Assembly: GCA_963837945.1 (NCBI GenBank)
Contig: CAWIQD010000032.1
Location: forward strand, 124,001 to 188,000
DNA length: 64,000 nt
Direction: 5' to 3'
Origin: CAVUBL01 sp963837945
GTDB taxonomy: Bacteria > Acidobacteriota > Thermoanaerobaculia > Multivoradales > DATKCC01
The translations under genes and the position numbers were made by a program. Shown piece by piece: positions 1-9,131 of this stretch. The notes beneath the pieces are model-generated. The model saw only the letters and a program-made list of their open reading frames with translations. It was not told where the DNA came from and searched no databases. Position 1 is the first letter of the stretch; each line of letters begins with the position of its first letter.

Positions 1-441
1 GTCACCGGATGGATCAAGGAGGTCGAGGTCAAGCGCCACCGGATCTCACTGACCCTGCGGCCGATCCCCACCGGGGACCCCTGGCGCAAGGTCGAGGAGC
101 GCTACCCGGAGGGGGACGTGGTCACCGGCACGGTCGAGGAGATCGCCCCGTTCGGCGTCTTCATCAACCTCGAGCCCGGGCTGACCGGCCTGCTGCCGAC
201 CTCGGAGATGAACCTGCCGCGCGGCACCAACCCGGGCCGGGCCTACGCCCCGGGCACCGAGGTGCAGGTGCAGGTCGGGCGGATCGAGTCGAAGCGCAAG
301 CGGATCACGCTGCTGCCGGAAGGCGCCAAGATCGAGGGCTCGCGCACCGACTACCGCGACTACAAGAAGCGCGCGAAGGAGGACGTGGGCAGCGGCATGC
401 CGACCCTCGCCGCGGCCTTCGAGAAGCTCAAGCAGAAGTAA
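1..441 (+). CDS. S1 RNA-binding domain protein (5' truncated)
   Basis: The frame is open from the first base, so the N-terminus lies outside the window. The visible 146 residues hold the end of one S1-type OB fold (ending RHRISLTLRP), then a complete second repeat from about DVVTGTVEEIAPFGVFINL to SKRKRITLLPEG, and a Lys-rich tail (FEKLKQK). The pattern V-x-G-x-V-x-x-I-x-x-F-G-V-F-I is the S1 signature. S1 proteins bind single-stranded RNA, usually in translation or RNA turnover. It may be a ribosomal protein S1 homologue or a smaller S1-domain protein; the missing part would decide. It converges on the formate dehydrogenase operon. Confidence 0.85.
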   Translation, partial: VTGWIKEVEVKRHRISLTLRPIPTGDPWRKVEERYPEGDVVTGTVEEIAPFGVFINLEPGLTGLLPTSEMNLPRGTNPGRAYAPGTEVQVQVGRIESKRKRITLLPEGAKIEGSRTDYRDYKKRAKEDVGSGMPTLAAAFEKLKQK

Positions 442-470
442 CCCGACGCCGGTGCGGAATCACTCCGAAC

Positions 471-509
471 CCATGAAGCGGCCGAGCTCTGCCTCGGCCG
501 GGCGAACGG
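471..509 (-). repeat. Dispersed hairpin repeat, solitary copy
   Basis: Contains GGCCGAG-ctctgc-CTCGGCC-like hairpin arms, with the flank CCATGAAGC on one side and GGGCGAACGG on the other. The same core occurs at 9166-9428, 30992-31077, 32972-33057 and 56514-56624. Here it lies between the 3' ends of two convergent genes. Confidence 0.8.
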
Positions 510-514
510 GTCGC

Positions 515-549
515 GGGGCACCCGACGCCGCCCGTTGGCCGGGTGCCCC
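515..549. terminator. Bidirectional terminator-like hairpin
   Basis: Perfect 10-bp inverted repeat GGGGCACCCG / CGGGTGCCCC with a 15-nt loop, between the convergent S1 gene and the nrfD-like gene (stop at 559). There is no clear U-tract, as is common in high-GC genomes. Confidence 0.5.
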
Positions 550-558
550 TACCTCCTG

Positions 559-1611
559 CTATGACGCCGGGGTCTCGAGGCGGAGCGGCACCGCGGGGTC
601 GGCCGCCGACGCCTTCCCGGCCTCGACCCAGCCGAAGCGGGTCACGAGCGACCCGACGAGCGATGAGACCGCCGCCGCCCGCCGCGCCCCGAGCAGCCGG
701 AGCACGAGCGGCACCGGGCCGGAGAGAACGCCACCGGCGCGCACGATCGCCCCGCTCCGGCCCCGCTTGAGCGGATCGTAGGCCGGGTCGTCGTCGCTCT
801 CGTGGACCGCGCCGACCGCGGTCTCGGCCGCCGCCGCCGCGAGGCCCAGCGCGTTGAGCGCCCGGCCGCGGTGGCCCATCAGCTCGAGCAGCGCCACCGC
901 CGAGGCGAGGCCGGAGGCCGCGAAGTGGATCGGCAGCACGCCGACGCTCCGGTTCCAGACCGGGATCGCCGTCGCCCCGACCAGCACTCCGGTGTAGCTC
1001 GCCATCACCGTGCCGGTGGCGGCGGAGAGCACCTCGGCGGCGTTCGCCACCAGCCGCACCGGCAGCGCGGCCCGGCCGCCGCCCTCGCCGGAGCGCGGCG
1101 CCACCAGGTCGGCGAAGACCCTCGCCGCGGCCGTGCTCGAAAAGGCGACCAGGGTCCAGACCCCCATCGACATCGGGCTCTGCGGCTTGAACACCCGGAG
1201 CATGTGGAGGAAGCGCTCGGGGCGCCCGAGGTCCGAGACGAGGAGAGCCGGCGAGACTGCGCCACCCACCGCGGCGATCCAGCGCGCGTGGCGGGCGAGG
1301 TCGCGGTCCGATCCCGCTGCGCGCGCCGCCGCCGCCACCACCGCCGCCGCCCCCGCCGTCCCGCCGACGAAGAAGTAGAGCGGCACCTCCCAGGTCCAGG
1401 ACGGTGGCTTCAGGAGCGGCTCGCCGTAGTAGCCGGTCTCGGCGCTGGCGCGCTCCGCCGCCGGGCGGCCTTCCGCGCCCGGCTCCGGCAGCGGCGAGCC
1501 GGCCGGGCGGATCCCCTCCGCCACGACCTCGCCGGCCTCCTCGGCCTCGCGGCGGATCTCGGCGAGGCGCCGCTCCAGGCGATCGGTGTCGTGCGGGTGC
1601 GCGACGGTCAT
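559..1611 (-). CDS. NrfD/PsrC-type membrane subunit of formate dehydrogenase
   Basis: 350 residues with a polar N-terminal stretch of about 75 residues, then a string of hydrophobic helices starting at WEVPLYFFVGGTAGAAAV. The motif SDLGRPERFLHMLRVFKPQSPMS is typical of NrfD/PsrC quinone-interacting subunits. The family anchors molybdopterin oxidoreductases in the membrane and passes electrons between their ferredoxin subunit and the quinone pool. Its ATG overlaps the restored stop of the upstream ferredoxin subunit (ATGA), so the two are translationally coupled. Last gene of the operon, followed by the hairpin at 515-549. Function within the complex follows from context and family. Confidence 0.9.
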   Translation of the reverse strand: MTVAHPHDTDRLERRLAEIRREAEEAGEVVAEGIRPAGSPLPEPGAEGRPAAERASAETGYYGEPLLKPPSWTWEVPLYFFVGGTAGAAAVVAAAARAAGSDRDLARHARWIAAVGGAVSPALLVSDLGRPERFLHMLRVFKPQSPMSMGVWTLVAFSSTAAARVFADLVAPRSGEGGGRAALPVRLVANAAEVLSAATGTVMASYTGVLVGATAIPVWNRSVGVLPIHFAASGLASAVALLELMGHRGRALNALGLAAAAAETAVGAVHESDDDPAYDPLKRGRSGAIVRAGGVLSGPVPLVLRLLGARRAAAVSSLVGSLVTRFGWVEAGKASAADPAVPLRLETPAS

Positions 1612-2391
1612 CGGCCACCTCCCAGCAGGAACGAGAGGAGCGATCCCACGGCGAGGGCGCCGGCCGCCATGGCGGCGGCACGCCAGGCCGGTCTCGAGGT
1701 AGACGGTCGGCACCTCCGGGGCCGGCGGCAGGTTGTAGGCGCGCGGATCGCCGCGGACGATGAACAGGGCGTGGGTGCCGCCGACGCTCGTGTCGCGCGG
1801 GTCCCAGAGGACGGCGTCGTCCATCCCCCGCTCGTGGAGCGCCTCGATTCGCGCGTCGGCCTCGTCGCGCAGCTCGTCGAGCTCGCCGAACAGGATCGAG
1901 CCGGTCGGGCAGACCTTGGCGCACGCCGGCTCGAGGCCGCCCGCCTGGCGGTCGTAGCAGAAGGTGCACTTGAACACCCGGCCGTCCTCCTCGCGCCGCT
2001 CGACGACGCCGAACGGGCAGCCGACCACGCAGTAGCCGCAGCCGTTGCAGACGTCGGGCTGGATGAACACGCCGCCGAGCTCGGTGCGCACGATCGCGCC
2101 GGTCGGGCAGGCCTCGAGGCAGCCGGCCACCTCGCAGTGCTTGCAGACGTCGGAGGAGAACTGCCAGGAGAGGAGGTCGGGGGCGTTGCCCCCCGTCCCG
2201 ACCGCCGGCGCCTCCTCGACGAACTTCACGTGGCGCCAGGTCGAGGCCCCGAGCGAGCCGGTGTTGTCGTAGGAGTGGCCGCTGAAGAGGAAGCCGTCCG
2301 CGGGCACCTCGTTCCACTCCTTGCAGGCCACCTCGCAGGCCTTGCAGCCGATGCACAGGGTCGAGTCGGTCAAGAACGCGGTCGTCGTCAT
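1608..2391 (-). CDS. Formate dehydrogenase iron-sulfur (beta) subunit, one frameshift
   Basis: About 260 residues once one extra base near 1680-1687 is removed. Four cysteine clusters are visible: CIGCKACEVAC, CKHCEVAGC..CP, CNGCGYCVVGCP and CTFCYD..CAKVCP, enough for four [4Fe-4S] centres carrying electrons from the molybdopterin subunit to the membrane subunit. In the uncorrected frame the end reads through into nrfD. The corrected frame gives a hydrophobic C-terminal helix (AAMAAGALAVGSLLSFLL) and a stop overlapping the nrfD ATG, which matches membrane-anchored FdnH/FdoH-type subunits. The start ATG overlaps the stop of the catalytic gene (ATGA). The frameshift is more likely an assembly error than real, because the tail remains sensible. 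Confidence 0.9.
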
Positions 2392-5300
2392 CGGCTGGCC
2401 TCCCGTCGCCGGGCGAGCTCGTAGAGGTCCCGGCGGCCGCCCGGCCGGCGTCCCGGCTCGAGGTGGCACATCAGGCCCTTGGTCTCCATGATCCGCACGT
2501 TGGGCTCCTCGGAGAGGGCGACCAGGTCGTTGACCACGTCGCCGGTGACCAGCCCCTTGGTGCCCCAGTGGTAGGGCAGGCCCACCTGGTGGACCGTCCG
2601 GCCGCCGACCTCGAGCGGGCGGAGCCGCGCGGTCACCAGGGCGCGCGCCTCGATCAGGCCGCGCGCCGTCGTGACCGTCACCCAGCCGCCGTGCTCGACC
2701 CCGGCCTCGCGGGCGAGCTCGGGCGAGATCTCGCGAACAGCTCCGGCTGGAGCTCGGCCAGGTGCGAGAGCGCCGCGGGTCATGCCGCCGGCGGTGTGGT
2801 GCTCGGTGAGGCGGTAGGTGGTGAGGACGTACGGGAACGCCGGGTCGCCCGGCGCGGCGTAGGGGTTGTCCTCGCTCGCCAGCGGGTCGGCCGCCGGGTT
2901 GGCGCGGCGGCCGTAGAGCGGGTTGCCGTCCGGCGCTCTCGAGCGGCTCGTAGTGGGTCGGGAGCGGCCCGTCCTTCAGGCCGGTGGGCACCCAGATCCA
3001 GCCCACCCCGTCCGGGTGCATGATGAACGGCTGGGTCGCCGGAGAGGGCGTCGTCGCCGCGTCGCGCCCTCGGGCGGCACGTAGTCCGGCGGCTTGTCGG
3101 CGACGAAGTCGGGCACGTCGTGGCCGGTCCAGCGCCTCTCCGTCCTCGTCCCACCAGACGAGCTTCTTGGCCTCGCTCCAGGGCCTGCCGTCGGGCCGCG
3201 CCGAGCACCGGTTGTAGAGGATCCGCCGGTCCGACGGCCAGGCGAAGCCCCAGCCGTGGCCGAGGGGGTCGCGCGGCTCGCGCTGCGCGCGCCCGTGTTC
3301 GTTCCCGTCCTCCCGGCGAAGACGCCGGAGTAGATCCAGCAGCCGCACGCGGTCGAGCCGTCGGCCGCGAGCGTCGGTGAAGCCCGAGACCAGCTCGCCG
3401 GTCGGCGAGGCGCCAGCCGTTGATCTCCGCAGGACCTCCTCGACCACCGCGTCGTCGTGCGGGCCCCTCGGTCGGGTAGTCCCAGGTCAGGGCGCAGTTC
3501 AGCGGGCGCGTTGCGGCGTCGCTCGCTCCGCCGGGCCTTCGCCTGCAGGCGGCGGCCCAGGTGGTAGATGAACCAGGGCTCGCTGCGGCAGTCGCCGGGC
3601 GGATCGACCGCCTTCTCGTGCCACTGCAGCAGGCGCTGGGTGTTGGTGAACGAGCCCTCCTTCTCGGCGTGTCCGGCGGCGGGCAGGAGGAAGACCTCGG
3701 TGGCGATGTGCCGCGGGTCGAGCTCGCCCCGCTCGACCTCGGGCGAGTCGTACCAGAAGGAGGCGGTCTCGGTCTCTACCAGGTCGCGAACGACCAGCCA
3801 GCTTGAGCTTCGCCAGGGCCTTCCGCTCGAGGCGGGAGTTGGGCGCCCCGACCGCCGGGTTCTGCCCCATCACGAAGAGGCCCTCGAGCTCGCCCGTCCG
3901 CCATCTCCAGCCAGAAGCCCTGGTGCGAGTGGTCCTTGTCGACCCGGGGCAGGAGGTGGAAGCCGAACTCTTCGTCCGCTCGTCGCCGCTCTCGCCGTAG
4001 TAGGCCTTGAGCAGGCTGACGACGTACTTGTCGAAGCTCGCCCACCAGCCGCGCCGGCTCGAGTGCTTCTCGACGTACTCGGCGAGGCTGTCCGAGTCCT
4101 TCTCGAAGAACGGCATGGCGAGGTAGCCGGGCAGGATGTCGTAGAGCGTCGGGATGTCGGTCGAGCCCTGGATCGAGGCGTGGCCGCGCAGCGCCAGGAT
4201 GCCGCCGCCCGGCCGGCCGACGTTGCCCAGCAGGAGCTGGAGGATCGCGGCGGTGCGGATCACCTGCACGCCGGTCGAGTGCTGGGTCCAGCCGACGGCG
4301 TAGCAGATGGCGCCGGTCTTCTCCGGCCCGGAGGCCGCGAGGAAGGCGTGGGCGACGTCGAGGAAGGCGTCGCGCGGCACGCCGCAGACCCGCTCGACGA
4401 CCTCCGGGGTGTAGCGCGGCGAAGTGGCGCCGGAGGACCTGGAAGACGCACCGCGGGTGCTCGAGCGTCGGGTCGCGCTCCAGGGTCTGCGACCTGCTGC
4501 GCCTCGCCGCCGCGGTCCTTGCCGTGGCCGCCGGCGACCGTCTCGTGGCCCGCTGCCGAACGGCCCTCCGCGGGCCTTGAGCTCGGCGCCCGCGGTAGAG
4601 CCAGGTCGTCGGGGTCGTAGGTGCCCGCCTCCTCGTCCCAGCCGGAGAACAGGCCGTCGAGGTCCTCGGTGTCAGGGCCACGTCGTCGCGCAGCAGGGTC
4701 GCCGCGTTGGTGTAGTGCGGCGACGTACTCGCGGAAGACGTGGTCGTGCTCGATCGCCGTAGCGCACCAGGCCGCCCAGGAAGACGATGTCGGTGCCGGC
4801 GCGCAGCGGCACCCAGAGGTCGGCCATCGCCGAGGTGCGGGTGAAGCGCGGGTCGACGTGGAGGACCGTCGCGCCGCGCTCGCGGGCCTCCATCACCCAC
4901 TGGAAGCCGACCGGGTGGTTCTCGGCCATCGACGAGCCCATGATCAGGATGGCGTCGGCGTTGGCGAGGTCCTGCTGCGCGGTGGTCGCGCCGCCGCGCC
5001 CGAAGGAGGTGCCCAGACCGGGCACCGTGGAGCTGTGTCATATGCGGGCCTGGTTCGACACCCGGGTCATCCCGAGGCCGGCGGTGAAGAGCTTCTTGAT
5101 CAGGTAGTTCTCTTCGTTGTCGAGGGTCGCGCCGCCCAGGTGGGCGATCCCCTTGCACTGCATCAGGGTCCGGCCGTCGCGCTCCTCCTCGAAGGTGCGC
5201 TCGCGGCTCTCCCAGACGCGGTCGGCGATCATGTCCATGGCGGTCTCGAGGTCGAGCTCGCGCCACTCCGTGGCGTAGGGAGCGCGGTACTTGACCTTCG

Positions 5301-5595
5301 TCTCGCGGCCGGGATGGGTGAGGAGCTGGTGCGACGCCGCGCCCTTGGGGCAGAGCTTGCCGCGGGAGATCGGCGACTCCGGGTCGCCCTCGATCGCCAC
5401 GATCTCGCCGTCGCGGTGGTGGACGAGCTGGCCGCAGCCGACGCCGCAGTAGGGGCAGACGGAGCGGGCGGTCTCCGCGCCTTCGGTGCGCGGACGAAGC
5501 CCCCGGGTGCGCGGGCTCATCGCCTCGCGGCCGGTGCCGTCCGAGCCGTCGCGGATCTGTCGGAGGAGGGGCCAGCTCCGGAGCGCGTCGATCAT
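2388..5595 (-). CDS. Selenocysteine-containing formate dehydrogenase catalytic (alpha) subunit, many frameshifts
   Basis: A molybdopterin/tungstopterin oxidoreductase of about 1,065 residues that oxidises formate to CO2. The start ATG at 5595 follows a strong ribosome site (GCAGGAGG). The N-terminal [4Fe-4S] motif is CPYCGVGC, followed by RGKLCPKG. The codon at 5038-5040 is TGA in frame between NQARI and HSSTVPGLG, exactly where the catalytic Sec/Cys lies in the family, and a SECIS hairpin follows. Beyond about 4760 the gene is cut by at least twelve +1 or -1 shifts (for example near 4758, 4717, 4673, 4489, 3896 and 3800). Conserved blocks keep appearing in alternate frames: DTEDLDGLFSGW, TLERDPTLEHPRCVFQVL, AICYAVGWTQHSTG, GWIWVPTGLKDG. 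The C-terminal molybdopterin-binding domain (GLPYHWGTKGLVTGDVVNDL) is intact. No Tat signal is visible, so the enzyme probably faces the cytoplasm. Confidence 0.9.
5008..5040 (-). promoter_or_regulatory. UGA selenocysteine codon with bacterial SECIS hairpin
   Basis: On the minus strand the in-frame TGA (5038-5040) is followed after 11 nt by GGTGCCC, loop GGTCT, GGGCACC: a perfect 7-bp stem whose loop matches the GGUCU apical loop of the E. coli fdhF SECIS bound by SelB, at the same 11-nt distance. The reading frame continues through the TGA into conserved formate dehydrogenase sequence. Confidence 0.9.
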
Positions 5596-5703
5596 GGGGA
5601 GTCCTCCTGCATTTCTTCCAAGCCAGTGAAGAGAAGGGCGCCGCGAAGCCCCGCGAGCCCGCCTGCGGGAGGAAGGGTGCAAGAAAAGGGCCGGGAGCGC
5701 AGC

Positions 5704-6210
5704 CTACTCGCCCGGCCGTTCCCACACCTCGAAGGCATAGCCCATCGGATTGCGCTCGTCGGGGGCGTGCTCTTCGCGCGAGGCCCGGCGCCAGCGGGCG
5801 GGGTCGAAGTCCGGGAAGAAGGTGTCGCCCTCGGGCTCGGCCGCGACCCGGGTCAGGTGGAGGCGGTCCGCCACCGGCAGGGCCCGGCGGTAGATCGCCT
5901 CGCCGCCGCAGACGAAGATCTCGTCCTCGCCGCGCGCGGCGGCCCGCACGAGCGCCTCGTCGAGGGAGGCGGCGGTCTCGACGCCGGCGGCCCCGGCGGG
6001 CGGCCGCCAGCCGCGCTGCCGGGTGAGGACGATCGTCGTCCGCCCGGGCAGCGGGCCGCTCGACTCGAAGGTGCGCCGCCCCATGACCAGGGTGTGGCCC
6101 ATGGTGGTGCGCTTGAAGTAGGCGAGGTCCGCCGGCAGGCGCCAGGGGATCCCGCCGTCCTGCCCGATCACCCCGTTGCGCGCCACCGCCGCGATGAGGG
6201 TGACCCTCAT
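5704..6210 (-). CDS. folA: Dihydrofolate reductase
   Basis: 168 residues, the normal DHFR length. It reduces dihydrofolate to tetrahydrofolate with NADPH in the cytoplasm. Visible are NGVIGQDGGIPWRLPADL (substrate loop, with the catalytic acid at Asp28), MGRRTFES (NADPH site) and the late IFVCGGEAIYRRAL block. The ATG overlaps the thyA stop (ATGA). This is the usual thyA-folA pair: thymidylate synthase produces dihydrofolate and this enzyme recycles it. Confidence 0.97.
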   Translation of the reverse strand: MRVTLIAAVARNGVIGQDGGIPWRLPADLAYFKRTTMGHTLVMGRRTFESSGPLPGRTTIVLTRQRGWRPPAGAAGVETAASLDEALVRAAARGEDEIFVCGGEAIYRRALPVADRLHLTRVAAEPEGDTFFPDFDPARWRRASREEHAPDERNPMGYAFEVWERPGE

Positions 6211-7022
6211 ACGGCGATCGGCGCCTTGATGTGCGGGTGCGGGTCGTAGCCCTCGAGCGTGAAGCTCTCGTAGCGGAAGTCCTCGAGACGGGTGACCCGC
6301 GGGTCGAGGACCATGCGCGGCAGGGGGCGCGGCTCGCGGGTGAGCTGCAGGCGGGCCTGCTCGAGGTGGTTCCGGTAGAGGTGGGCGTCGCCGAAGGTGT
6401 GGACGAAGTCGCCCGCCTCCATCCCGACCACGCGGGCGATCATCATCGTCAGCAGGGCGTAGGAGGCGATGTTGAAGGGCACGCCCAGGAAGACGTCGGC
6501 GCTGCGCTGGTAGAGCTGGCAGGAGAGCCGCCGCCGGCCGCCCCCGCCCCGAACCTCCGCCGAATAGAACTGGAAGAGCGTGTGGCAGGGCGGCAGGGCC
6601 ATCTGCTCGATGTCGGCCACGTTCCAGGCCGAGACCAGGATGCGGCGCGAGTCGGGGCGGGTGCGGAGCTGCTCGAGGACGCGCGCGATCTGGTCGATCG
6701 AGTGGCCGTCGGGCGCCGGCCAGGAGCGCCACTGGCGGCCGTAGATCGGGCCGAGCTCGCCGTCGTCGTCGGCCCAGGCGTCCCAGATCGAGACGCCGTG
6801 CTCCTGGAGGTCGCGCACGTTGGTGCCGCCGGCCAAAAACCAGAGGAGCTCGTGGATGATCGAGCGCAGGTGGAGCTTCTTGGTGGTGAGCGCCGGGAAG
6901 CCCGCGGCGAGGTCGAAGCGCATCTGGTAGCCGAAGACCGAGAGCGTACCGGTGCCGGTGCGGTCGCCCTTCTCCACCCCGTCGTCCAGGATGTGGCGCA
7001 GCAGCTCGAGGTACTGGCGCAT
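6207..7022 (-). CDS. thyA: Thymidylate synthase
   Basis: 271 residues, slightly longer than the 264 of E. coli ThyA. It methylates dUMP to dTMP using methylene-tetrahydrofolate. Visible are DRTGTGTLSVFG at the N-terminus, the paired arginines in SRRILVSAWN, the nucleophile Cys146 in ALPPCHTLFQFY, and SADVFLGVPFNIASYALL. The ATG at 7022 gives the family N-terminus MRQYLELL; an upstream in-frame extension does not resemble the family. First gene of the thyA-folA operon, divergent from the ABC exporter across 74 bp. Confidence 0.97.
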   Translation of the reverse strand: MRQYLELLRHILDDGVEKGDRTGTGTLSVFGYQMRFDLAAGFPALTTKKLHLRSIIHELLWFLAGGTNVRDLQEHGVSIWDAWADDDGELGPIYGRQWRSWPAPDGHSIDQIARVLEQLRTRPDSRRILVSAWNVADIEQMALPPCHTLFQFYSAEVRGGGGRRRLSCQLYQRSADVFLGVPFNIASYALLTMMIARVVGMEAGDFVHTFGDAHLYRNHLEQARLQLTREPRPLPRMVLDPRVTRLEDFRYESFTLEGYDPHPHIKAPIAV

Positions 7023-7096
7023 GGGCAAGGCAAGAGTACCGTACTCGGGGGCTGTCACGAGGACGCCACGCCCCTGGGATAGCATGCGCCTCCGCC

Positions 7097-8053
7097 ATGA
7101 GCCTCGCCGCCTCGACCTCCCCCGCCCCGGCCCCGCCGGCCCTGCGCTGCGCAGGCCTGGTCAAGCGCTACAAGGACACCGTGGCGCTCGCCGGCATCGA
7201 CCTCGAGGTCGCGCCGGGCGAGTGCTTCGGGCTGCTCGGACCGAACGGCGCGGGCAAGACGACGACGGTCGAGCTGTTCGAGGGCCTGATCCGGCCCGAC
7301 GGGGGGACGGTCGAGGTCCTGGGGCTCGGCTGGGGCCGCGGCCGCGATCGCGCGATCCGCGAGCGCCTCGGCATCCAGCTCCAGGAGACCCGGCTGCCCG
7401 ACAAGCTCACGGTCTACGAGGTCGTGCGCCTGTTCCGGAGCTTCGTCGCGCGCGGCCGCGGGGTCGACGAGACGATCGCCACCGTCGAGCTGGAGGCGAA
7501 GCGCGACGCCCGGGTCGAGCGCCTCTCGGGCGGCCAGCGCCAGCGCCTCGCCCTCGCCTGCGCCCTGGTCGGCGATCCCGACGTCCTCTTCCTCGACGAG
7601 CCGACCACCGGCCTCGACCCCCAGGCGCGGCTCAAGCTCTGGGAGCTGGTCGAGTCGTTCCGCTCGGGCGGCGGCACGGTCCTGGTCACCACCCACTACA
7701 TGGAGGAGGCGGCGCGGCTGTGCGATCGGGTGGCGATCCTCGACCTCGGAAAGGTGATCGCGCTCGGCAGCCCGGCCGAGCTCGTCGCCTCCCTGGGGGC
7801 GGACCAGATCGTCGAGCTCGAAGCCGCCCGGGAGCTGGACGAGGAGCCCCTGCGCCGGCTCCCGGGCGTGCATGGGGTCTCGGCGCGCCAGCGCACCTAC
7901 GTGCTGAGCGTCGCCCGGATCGAGGAGTCGCTGCCGCCGGTCCTCGCGGAGCTCGAGCGCCAGCGGGTGGAGGTGCTCGCGATGGCGACCCATGCCGCCA
8001 CGCTCGAAGACGTCTTCGTCCAGCTCACCGGCAAGGAGCTCCGCGATGCCTGA
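7097..8053 (+). CDS. ABC-2 exporter ATP-binding protein (DrrA/CcmA type)
   Basis: 318 residues. Walker A is GPNGAGKTTT, the signature is LSGGQRQRLALA, Walker B is VLFLDEPTTGLDPQA, and the switch histidine lies in VTTHYMEEA. The Q-loop reads IQLQET, as in daunorubicin-type and Nod-type exporters. After about residue 230 there is the C-terminal domain usual in DrrA proteins, ending MATHAATLEDVFVQLTGKEL. It energises the membrane protein encoded next, whose ATG lies inside its last codons. The substrate cannot be read from the sequence; drug, lipid or polysaccharide export are the family options. Confidence 0.92.
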   Translation: MSLAASTSPAPAPPALRCAGLVKRYKDTVALAGIDLEVAPGECFGLLGPNGAGKTTTVELFEGLIRPDGGTVEVLGLGWGRGRDRAIRERLGIQLQETRLPDKLTVYEVVRLFRSFVARGRGVDETIATVELEAKRDARVERLSGGQRQRLALACALVGDPDVLFLDEPTTGLDPQARLKLWELVESFRSGGGTVLVTTHYMEEAARLCDRVAILDLGKVIALGSPAELVASLGADQIVELEAARELDEEPLRRLPGVHGVSARQRTYVLSVARIEESLPPVLAELERQRVEVLAMATHAATLEDVFVQLTGKELRDA

Positions 8054-9131
8054 GCAGATCGCCCGCCGCGGCCGCCGGCTCCGCCCGCTGGCCGAGCTCA
8101 CCCGCGCCCGCCTGCTCGAGTTCGGGCGCGAGCCCTCGGCCCTCTTCTGGGTGTTCGTCTTCCCGGTGCTGCTCGCCGTCGCGCTCGGCATCGCCTTCCG
8201 CGACAAGCCGCCGGAGGCGGCCCGGGTGGCGGTGGCCGGGGACTGGGGGACGCGGCTCGAGCGGGTGCTCGGCCGGGCCGAGGGCCTCGAGCCGGTCGCT
8301 CTCGACCGCGAGGGCGCCGCGGCCGCGGTGCGCTCGGGCGACGTGGACCTGGCCGCGGTCCTCGACGAGGGAGCCGGCCCGGGGAGCGAGGGCCGGCCCG
8401 TGCTCGAGCTCACCTTCGACCCGCAGCGGCCGGGCTCGCGCGCCGCGGCCCTGGCGGTCGACGACGCCGTCGAGCGCGCGCTCGGGCGCCGGGACGTGGT
8501 CCGGATCGAGCGCCGGGAGGTCTCCGAGCACGGCTCGCGCTACATCGACTTCCTGCTGCCCGGCCTGATCGGGTTGAACCTGATGGGCTCGAGCATGTGG
8601 GGCGTCGGGTTCGCGGTCGTCCAGACCCGCGTCCGGAAGCTCCTGAAGCGCTTCGCCGCGACCCCCATGCACCGCTCGGACTACCTGCTGGCGCTCATCT
8701 TCTCGCGCTTGACCTTCCTGGTCACCGAGCTGGCGGCCCTCTTGGCCGCCGGCAAGCTGATCTTCGGCGTCGACGTCCGGGGGTCGTGGCTGGCGCTCGC
8801 CGGGGTCGCGCTGCTCGGCGGCCTGAGCTTCACCGGGCTGGCGCTCCTGATCGCCGCCCGCGCGACCACGGTCGAGGCGGCCTCGGGGTGGATGAACTTT
8901 GTGATGCTGCCGATGTGGGTGCTGTCGGGGAGCTTCTTCTCCTACGCCCGCTTCCCCGCCGCGGTGCAACCCGCGATCCGGGCCCTGCCGCTGACCGCGC
9001 TCAACGACGCCCTGCGCGCGATCATGAACCAGGGCGCGAGCCTCGCCGGCACCTGGCCCCAGGTGGCGGTGCTCGTGGCCTGGGGGATCGGGAGCTTCCT
9101 CTTGGCCATGAAGATCTTCCGCTGGCAGTAG
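8046..9131 (+). CDS. ABC-2 type transporter permease
   Basis: 361 residues starting at an ATG 8 bp inside the end of the ATPase gene. It has one N-terminal helix (ALFWVFVFPVLLAVALGIAF), a soluble extracytoplasmic stretch of about 120 residues, and then a bundle of about five helices from LLPGLIGLNLMGSSMWG to the C-terminus. This is the usual architecture of ABC-2 permeases with a long loop (YhhJ/YadH-like). PMWVLSGSFFSYARFP resembles the conserved ABC-2 segment. Partner of the preceding ATPase; together they form a homodimeric exporter. Confidence 0.9.
   Translation: MPEQIARRGRRLRPLAELTRARLLEFGREPSALFWVFVFPVLLAVALGIAFRDKPPEAARVAVAGDWGTRLERVLGRAEGLEPVALDREGAAAAVRSGDVDLAAVLDEGAGPGSEGRPVLELTFDPQRPGSRAAALAVDDAVERALGRRDVVRIERREVSEHGSRYIDFLLPGLIGLNLMGSSMWGVGFAVVQTRVRKLLKRFAATPMHRSDYLLALIFSRLTFLVTELAALLAAGKLIFGVDVRGSWLALAGVALLGGLSFTGLALLIAARATTVEAASGWMNFVMLPMWVLSGSFFSYARFPAAVQPAIRALPLTALNDALRAIMNQGASLAGTWPQVAVLVAWGIGSFLLAMKIFRWQ

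Noticed and set aside
802..2424. Long plus-strand open frame opposite the formate dehydrogenase genes
   Set aside because: Composition is Arg/Ala/Gly/Asp-rich without family motifs; it is the antisense shadow of well-conserved fdh genes in a GC-rich genome. The same holds for long frames at 36757-39693, 20775-23066 and 56856-58589.
2388..4760. Programmed frameshifting in fdhA
   Set aside because: There are far too many shifts of both signs at unrelated sequences and no slippery site with a pseudoknot.
5038..5040. TGA as a genuine stop ending a short fdhA fragment
   Set aside because: The frame continues at the conserved Sec position into HSSTVPGLG and on through the rest of the domain, with a SECIS hairpin in place.
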